Shown piece after piece: positions 59,073 through 64,000 of a DNA stretch of 64,000 bases. The stretch's first letter is position 1; the number at the start of each line of letters is the position of its first letter. Source of the stretch: Ornatilinea apprima (lineage in GTDB: Bacteria > Chloroflexota > Anaerolineae > Anaerolineales > Anaerolineaceae); NCBI RefSeq assembly GCF_001306115.1, contig NZ_LGCL01000025.1, positions 79,789 to 143,788 on the forward strand, in the 5' to 3' direction. Made by a program: the position numbers and the translations under genes. Below the pieces are notes generated by a model. It did not search any database. It was given only the letters and a program-made list of their open reading frames with translations, and was not told the DNA's origin.

Positions 59073-61145
59073 CCCCTCAAAACTCCCTTTCTCAACGCCC
59101 GGCAGCGCGGCATTATCGATGCCCTTCTGCGCGCCGAAGGCCGGCTCACCCTCACCGAACTGGCAAAAGCCACCGGCCTTTCTCCGCGTGTTATTCGATA
59201 CAACATGGACCTGGTGCGCGCCTGGATGCAAAGCCTGAAGGTTGAGTTTGTCAGCCGCCCTGGGTTTGGCTTTGAAGTACTCGCCAGCCGCGCGCAGCGC
59301 CGGCAGCTCCTCTCCAACCTTAGCCAATTGGAAGACACCGACATCATTCTTACCCACCAGCAGCGCGTGCGTATCATCCTGCTCAACCTGCTCACCAGCC
59401 GCGAGCCTCTCTCAGCCAGCCGCCTGGCCGACGCGGAGAATATCTCGCGTTCCACCATTTTCAAGGATTTGCAGGAAATTGAAGCCTGGCTTGGCGATTT
59501 CGGCATGCATCTCATGCGCCAGACCAACCGCGGTATGTGGTTGGAATGCCCCGAATCTTCGCGCCGGTTTGCTCTTTTACGCCTCATTCGCCAGGAAATT
59601 GGCGACAGCAAATGGCATCTTTTAAGCGGGTATTTCCGCTCTGACAACCGCTATACCGACCAATCCATCAGCACGCGCTTTGAAAACCTGATCAACAGCC
59701 TGCCGCTTCATTTCTCACGGCGGCTGGTCGCCAAAATTGAGGCCAGCTTGGGGCGCACAATGGCGCTGCGCTCGCGGGTGGAGATTATGGTATATATCGC
59801 GTTAGCCATTCAGGCCATGCAAGAGGGCCGCTGGCTCACCGGCGAGGTTGACCCGGTGGTGGAAAAGACGATTGAGATGGATGTAACCCGCTTGATTGCC
59901 TATGATATTGCCGAATGGACAGGCCGCGCCCTGCCGCCCGCCGAATTGGAATTGATTACCGCCTATCTGTTAAGCTGTAAATGGGCATATTCCACTAACA
60001 CGGCCCTGGTTAACGAAGATTATGATCACGAAATCAACGAAGAAACCCTGCAATTAGCCCGCGACATCGCCTCGCTGTGCTCCATGCAGCTTCACCCCAT
60101 GTTAAAAATCGACTCGGAACTGATTGAAGGCCTGGCCGGGCATTTGGGCTCAAACATCTACCGCATTCAATACGGCATGCCCATTCGCAATAATTACCTC
60201 GATGAAATCCGCGAACGCTACCCAGAAGTCTATCGCAGCGCTGAAGATGGCGCGAAAATCATCGAAAAACGCTTTGGCAAACCCGTGCCTGCCGCGGAAA
60301 TTGGCAACATCGCCCTTTACCTGGCGGCATCGTTGGAGCGTCTGCGCACCGAACAGGGCGTCAGGCACCGCGTGATTATCGCCAGCGACGGCGTCCGCGC
60401 CCACCCCACTTTGCTTAAAGCGCGCCTGGAATACGAGTTTCCCCAGCTTCACATCACCCAGGTCATGAATAATTTTGATTGGGATCAGGACCCTGAATAC
60501 CGAGCGGATGTGATCCTCAGTATTTTGCCGCTCCAAAATCTGCCCCTGCCGGTCATCGAAATCAGCCCCTTTCTGGACGAGGAAGACATCAATGCCATCC
60601 AGAAATGGATCAACGAGAAAAACCGCGAGATTCGCGAGAAAAGTCTCATCTCGCAACAGAAAACATCCCTGGTCGATCTGCTCAAAACCTCACATATTGT
60701 CATCCACGATGGTTTTGACACCTGGCAGGAAGTAGTTTACGCCGCCTGCCAGCCGCTCATCCGCGACCACGATATTGAAGAGCGTTACTTGCGCGCCACA
60801 TCACGGATCATTGAGGAACACGGCGCGTTCATGGGCCTGGCGCCCGGCATGATGCTGCTGCATGCCAAACCCACCGAAGGCGTCAACCAGCTCTGCATCT
60901 CCCTGATGAAGCTGCGCCAGCCGGTCATCTTCCACAATGCGGAAACCGGCCCAGTCGACATTGTTGCCGTGCTTGGTGCGGTGGATAACCATTCCCATCT
61001 CACCGCGCTCTTCCAGCTTTACAGCCTGGTGCAAAATCAGGCCTTCATGGCCGATCTGCGTGCCGCGCTTTCGCCTGCCGATATTTTGCGCACCATCTGG
61101 CGCTGGCTTCCCAACGTCCACCAGTACCAACCCCCTTCCGAGTAA
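59070..61145 (+). CDS. PRD-containing (LicR/MtlR-like) PTS regulator
   Basis: 691 residues. Two N-terminal helix-turn-helix domains (about 8-60, RLTLTELAKATGLSPRVIRY; about 95-145, SASRLADAENISRSTIFKDL), two PRD domains (about 205-300 and 315-425), an EIIB-like domain (about 430-520) and an EIIA-like domain (about 545-690). Several phosphorylation positions look changed: PRD1 has ALAIQ and PRD2 ends ALYLAASLER where a His is usual, and the EIIB-like loop IIASDGVRAHP has no Cys. His in MLLHAKPTEG may remain for EIIA. It is divergent from the second PTS operon and is its likely regulator. Confidence 0.85.
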   Translation: MPLKTPFLNARQRGIIDALLRAEGRLTLTELAKATGLSPRVIRYNMDLVRAWMQSLKVEFVSRPGFGFEVLASRAQRRQLLSNLSQLEDTDIILTHQQRVRIILLNLLTSREPLSASRLADAENISRSTIFKDLQEIEAWLGDFGMHLMRQTNRGMWLECPESSRRFALLRLIRQEIGDSKWHLLSGYFRSDNRYTDQSISTRFENLINSLPLHFSRRLVAKIEASLGRTMALRSRVEIMVYIALAIQAMQEGRWLTGEVDPVVEKTIEMDVTRLIAYDIAEWTGRALPPAELELITAYLLSCKWAYSTNTALVNEDYDHEINEETLQLARDIASLCSMQLHPMLKIDSELIEGLAGHLGSNIYRIQYGMPIRNNYLDEIRERYPEVYRSAEDGAKIIEKRFGKPVPAAEIGNIALYLAASLERLRTEQGVRHRVIIASDGVRAHPTLLKARLEYEFPQLHITQVMNNFDWDQDPEYRADVILSILPLQNLPLPVIEISPFLDEEDINAIQKWINEKNREIREKSLISQQKTSLVDLLKTSHIVIHDGFDTWQEVVYAACQPLIRDHDIEERYLRATSRIIEEHGAFMGLAPGMMLLHAKPTEGVNQLCISLMKLRQPVIFHNAETGPVDIVAVLGAVDNHSHLTALFQLYSLVQNQAFMADLRAALSPADILRTIWRWLPNVHQYQPPSE

Positions 61146-61280
61146 CATTAACAATACCTGCCATTAACAGATTAACGCATTGATAACCGCTGATTTTTAT
61201 CCAGTGAACAAGGCGTTAGTGTTTTATTGTCACAACTTTTATTTACAAAAATAACGCAATGCAAGAGCATCGCGGTCATC

Positions 61281-61286
61281 TATAAT
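61281..61286 (+). promoter_or_regulatory. Probable -10 box of the HPr-enzyme I operon
   Basis: TATAAT, 125 bases upstream of the HPr ATG, with no clear -35 box. The region upstream repeats TAACGCATTG (61171-61180) and TAACGCAATG (61252-61261), a possible regulator site. No gene lies between 61146 and 61410. Confidence 0.4.
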
Positions 61287-61410
61287 GATTTTGCAGCGCC
61301 GGTTGCCGTTCAGGCGCTTGAATCACACAACAAAAGTAGTAAACCATTCATAAATGCAAGTTTAATTCTCATCTCTTACCGGAGATTAAGCAAAATACAA
61401 GGAGCGAGGA

Positions 61411-61680
61411 ATGATGGAAGCTGAAATTCAAGTCAAACACGAACATGGGCTGCATGCCCGCCCCGCAGATCTTTTTGTGCGCACCGCCAACCGGTTTCAA
61501 TCCAACATCCAGGTGGTCAACATGACCACCGGTTCCAACCTGGTGAATGCCAAAAGTATCATCCGCATTTTGGGTCTGGGCGTCTGCAAAGACCATAAAA
61601 TCCGCTTGATTGCCGAAGGCAGCGACGAAGCCGAAGCCATCACGGCCCTCACCGACCTCATCGCCAACAACTTTAATTAA
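61411..61680 (+). CDS. HPr phosphocarrier protein (copy 2)
   Basis: 89 residues. GLHARPADLF gives the phosphohistidine His15 (His14 if the second ATG is used), and Ser in NAKSI marks the regulatory-serine region, here three residues later than in copy 1 owing to an insertion. AGGAGCGAGGA precedes the double ATG. It lies 38 bases before enzyme I, the standard ptsH-ptsI arrangement, so it is the better candidate for the general HPr. Confidence 0.93.
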   Translation: MMEAEIQVKHEHGLHARPADLFVRTANRFQSNIQVVNMTTGSNLVNAKSIIRILGLGVCKDHKIRLIAEGSDEAEAITALTDLIANNFN

Positions 61681-61718
61681 TCCGCCAGCATTTCACCCGG
61701 ATGGGAGGGAAAGACAAG

Positions 61719-63446
61719 ATGCGTGTTTTTACAGGTGTTGGGGTCTCCCGTGGAATTGCAATTGGCCCGGTATTTCAGTTCAAAAAAGCGCGCCTCGAGT
61801 TTAAGAGCTACGCGCCAGAAAACCCGGCTGAAGAATGGGAACGCTTTCAAAAATCGGTAGCGGTTGCCAGAGAGAAAATTCATGCTGTTTATGTCAATGC
61901 CCGCTCTGAGATCGGCGCCGACGAGGCCGCCATCTTTGAGGCGCACCTGTCCATTCTGGACGACCCGGAACTGCATGATGCCGTTAAAGAAAAAATTTAC
62001 CGCGTTCCGCTCAACGCCGAAGCCGCCTTGTTTGCCGCTTCAGAAGCGTTTTGCGCCGAGCTGGAAGCGATTGAAGACGAGTACTTCCGCGCCCGCGCCC
62101 TGGACGTGCGCGACGTTGCCAGCAGCGTGATGCGCGTTTTGCTGGGCATCACCGAAAGTGGTTATGAAAACCTCACCGCGCCCTCCATCATCATCGGACG
62201 CGATATCACCCCCTCCGACTGCATCACTCTGGATCACCATATGGTGCTGGGCTTCTGCACCCTCGAAGGCGGCCCCACCTCGCACACCACCATTCTGGCG
62301 CGCAGCCTGGGCGTTCCCGCCCTGGTAGGCCCATCAGATGAAGTGCTCAGCCTGCCTGACGGCGCCACCATCGCCCTCGACGGCTACAAAGGCGAGCTGG
62401 TGACCGAGATGAACGCCGTGGAGTACGCCCGCTATGAGTCGCTGCGCGACTTAAAGAAACAGCACCTCGGCAAAGCCCTCGATCAAGCCCATCTGCCGGC
62501 CGTCACCAAAGACGGGCATCAGGTGATTGTGGCCGCCAATGTGGAAGGTGTGAGCGCCGCCCCCGAAGCCCTGAAGAACGGCGCCGAAGCCGTGGGGCTT
62601 TTCCGCACCGAGTTTAACTTCCTGCAGCAAACCAAAATGCCCGATGAAGAGACGCAGTACAAATCGTACCGCGACACCCTGGATGCCTTCGATGGCCGCC
62701 CGGTCATTCTGCGCTCGCTGGATATCGGCGGCGACAAGCAGCTCCCCTACCTGGACCTGCCCTACGAACTCAATCCCTTCCTGGGCGTGCGCGGCATTCG
62801 CCTGTGCCTCAAAAACCGCCCGTTGTTCAAAACCCAACTGCGCGCCGTCTTACGCGCCGGTTACCAGCACAACCTGCATCTCATGTTTCCCATGGTGGCC
62901 AAAAAGTCCGAGATCCGCGCCGCTAAAGAAGTTTTGGAAGAATGCCGCCAGGAACTGATCGCTGAGGGCAAACCCGTGGCCGAGAACATGCCCGTGGGCA
63001 TCATGATCGAAATCCCTGCCGCCGCGCTGCTGGCCGACCAGTTGGCCGATGAAGTGGATTTCTTCTCCATTGGAACCAACGACCTCTCCCAATACACCCT
63101 GGCCGTTGACCGCACCAACCCCAACCTTTCCGACCTGGCCAACGCCTTCGACCCGGCCGTGCTGCGCCTGATCGCCAGCGTGATCAATGCCGGCCACAAA
63201 AAAGGCAAGATGGTGGGCGTGTGCGGTGAGCTGGCTGGCGAACCGCTGGCCATTCCCATTCTTCTCGGCCTGGGGTTGGATGAATTCAGCATGAACGCTC
63301 CCGCCATTCCGATTGCCAAGCAGATCATCCGCGAGATGAACCTGGCTGATACGAAAGAAATTGCCCAGGCCGTATTGGAGATGGAAACCCCATCCGACGT
63401 GCGCGCCTACGTTGCCCAGAAATACCCCTTCTTGAATGAGTTGTAA
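61719..63446 (+). CDS. ptsI: PTS enzyme I
   Basis: 575 residues from ATG at 61719; GGGAGGG nine bases upstream decides this over the longer frame. It autophosphorylates from phosphoenolpyruvate at His189 ([15 protein letters not shown]), the same position as in E. coli enzyme I, and passes phosphate to HPr. The PEP-binding domain is intact ([42 protein letters not shown]). It is the only enzyme I in the window and probably serves both Gat-type modules. Confidence 0.95.
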   Translation: MRVFTGVGVSRGIAIGPVFQFKKARLEFKSYAPENPAEEWERFQKSVAVAREKIHAVYVNARSEIGADEAAIFEAHLSILDDPELHDAVKEKIYRVPLNAEAALFAASEAFCAELEAIEDEYFRARALDVRDVASSVMRVLLGITESGYENLTAPSIIIGRDITPSDCITLDHHMVLGFCTLEGGPTSHTTILARSLGVPALVGPSDEVLSLPDGATIALDGYKGELVTEMNAVEYARYESLRDLKKQHLGKALDQAHLPAVTKDGHQVIVAANVEGVSAAPEALKNGAEAVGLFRTEFNFLQQTKMPDEETQYKSYRDTLDAFDGRPVILRSLDIGGDKQLPYLDLPYELNPFLGVRGIRLCLKNRPLFKTQLRAVLRAGYQHNLHLMFPMVAKKSEIRAAKEVLEECRQELIAEGKPVAENMPVGIMIEIPAAALLADQLADEVDFFSIGTNDLSQYTLAVDRTNPNLSDLANAFDPAVLRLIASVINAGHKKGKMVGVCGELAGEPLAIPILLGLGLDEFSMNAPAIPIAKQIIREMNLADTKEIAQAVLEMETPSDVRAYVAQKYPFLNEL

Positions 63447-63516
63447 GACGTGTTTTTCAGCAAACGTCTCAGTTGTTGAAAATTATATTGGATTGGAGAA
63501 AAAAAACCTTACCATC

Positions 63517-64000
63517 ATGTCCACCAAGACAAACGCGTTTCAAATGGCTCAAGCACAATTTGACCATGTGGCCGATCTGCTGGCCCTAGACCCGCAGGTG
63601 CGCGAATTTCTGCGCTGGCCGCTGCGCGAATACCACTTCCGCATCCCCGTGCGCATGGACGACGGCAGCATGCGCCTGTTTGAGGGCTTCCGCGTGCAGC
63701 ACAACGACTCGCGCGGCCCCAACAAGGGCGGCATCCGCTTCCACCCCGATGAAACCGCCGACACCGTGCGCGCCCTGGCCATGTGGATGACCTGGAAATG
63801 CGCCGTGGTCGATATTCCCCTCGGCGGCGGCAAGGGCGGCGTGATCGTTGACCCGGCCACCCTCTCGCCCGGTGAGAAAGAGCGCCTGGTGCGCGGCTGG
63901 GTGCAGCAAATGTGGAAGAACATCGGCCCGCGCCAAGACGTGCCCGCCCCCGACGTGGGCACCACCCCGCAGATGATGGGCTGGATGATGGACGAATACT
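63517..64000 (+). CDS. Glutamate/leucine-type dehydrogenase, C-terminus outside the window
   Basis: 161 codons in the window, translated by hand from ATG at 63517-63519. It matches the N-terminal half of Glu/Leu/Phe/Val dehydrogenases: [58 protein letters not shown] with the catalytic lysine, and [20 protein letters not shown]. These give glutamate-type substrate contacts. It interconverts glutamate and 2-oxoglutarate or a similar pair. TTGGAG lies about 20 bases upstream, rather far; an ATG at 63544 is an alternative start. Confidence 0.92.
   Translation, partial: MSTKTNAFQMAQAQFDHVADLLALDPQVREFLRWPLREYHFRIPVRMDDGSMRLFEGFRVQHNDSRGPNKGGIRFHPDETADTVRALAMWMTWKCAVVDIPLGGGKGGVIVDPATLSPGEKERLVRGWVQQMWKNIGPRQDVPAPDVGTTPQMMGWMMDEY

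Overview
The window is about 57-60% GC (estimated by eye), gene-dense and lies on one bacterial chromosome. Several traits point to a Chloroflexota bacterium of the Anaerolineae type: lipoproteins and membrane-anchored beta-propeller proteins with Thr/Pro/Ala-rich linkers, an NBR1-type Ig-like lipoprotein, a MalT-like LuxR regulator, a GldA/GldFG/DUF4340 ABC system, and no recognisable outer-membrane biogenesis gene. This assignment is an inference from gene content. I found no rRNA, tRNA, CRISPR array, transposase or phage gene.

Layout. 1-5819 (minus): a membrane sensor cut by the window edge and four surface proteins (WD40 lipoprotein, two TM-anchored proteins, NBR1-Ig lipoprotein). 6115-11075: a GAF/GGDEF diguanylate cyclase, an M28 peptidase lipoprotein and a HAD phosphatase. 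11281-19274 (minus): a SorC-type regulator, then one gene string running E1alpha-E1beta-E2 of a 2-oxoacid/acetoin-type dehydrogenase, straight into PTS EIIA-EIIB-EIIC of the galactitol (Gat) family, a small membrane protein, a cupin and HPr. 19417-29934: single-function genes (hemerythrin, LysM/M23 peptidase, HD hydrolase, LapA-like, YhhN-like, an ABC exporter with its TetR regulator, rhodanese, a GT-C-like membrane protein, a V4R protein). 30059-33372: a duplicated-permease ABC transporter behind a leader with an apparent transcription attenuator.

33371-43574 is a polyamine island: PotDBCA uptake on the minus strand; divergently an Lrp/AsnC regulator, putrescine-type carbamoyltransferase, an APC antiporter, agmatine deiminase and an ornithine/lysine-type decarboxylase. 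Together these could import polyamines, exchange agmatine for putrescine, degrade agmatine and make polyamine by decarboxylation. Carbamate kinase, which normally captures ATP from this route, is not in the window.

43659-49478 (minus): a ferritin-like/VIT1 metal transporter and the Gld-like ABC system. 50026-54927: a HisC-like aminotransferase, a large MalT-like regulator and a NERD-like membrane protein. 55234-63446 is a second PTS module: minus strand EIIA, a HisC-like aminotransferase, EIIB, EIIC; plus strand a PRD/LicR-like regulator, a second HPr and enzyme I. The window ends inside a glutamate-dehydrogenase-family gene.

The most unusual content is the pair of paralogous Gat-type PTS modules, one fused by operon structure to a TPP-dependent dehydrogenase and one to a PLP aminotransferase, apparently sharing a single enzyme I. 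Also notable are the attenuated leader at 30059-30273, the self-controlled Lrp promoter with an intrinsic terminator before the agmatine genes, a tandem pair of stem-loops at 42157-42312, and dispersed palindromic repeats near 49.9 and 55.1 kb.
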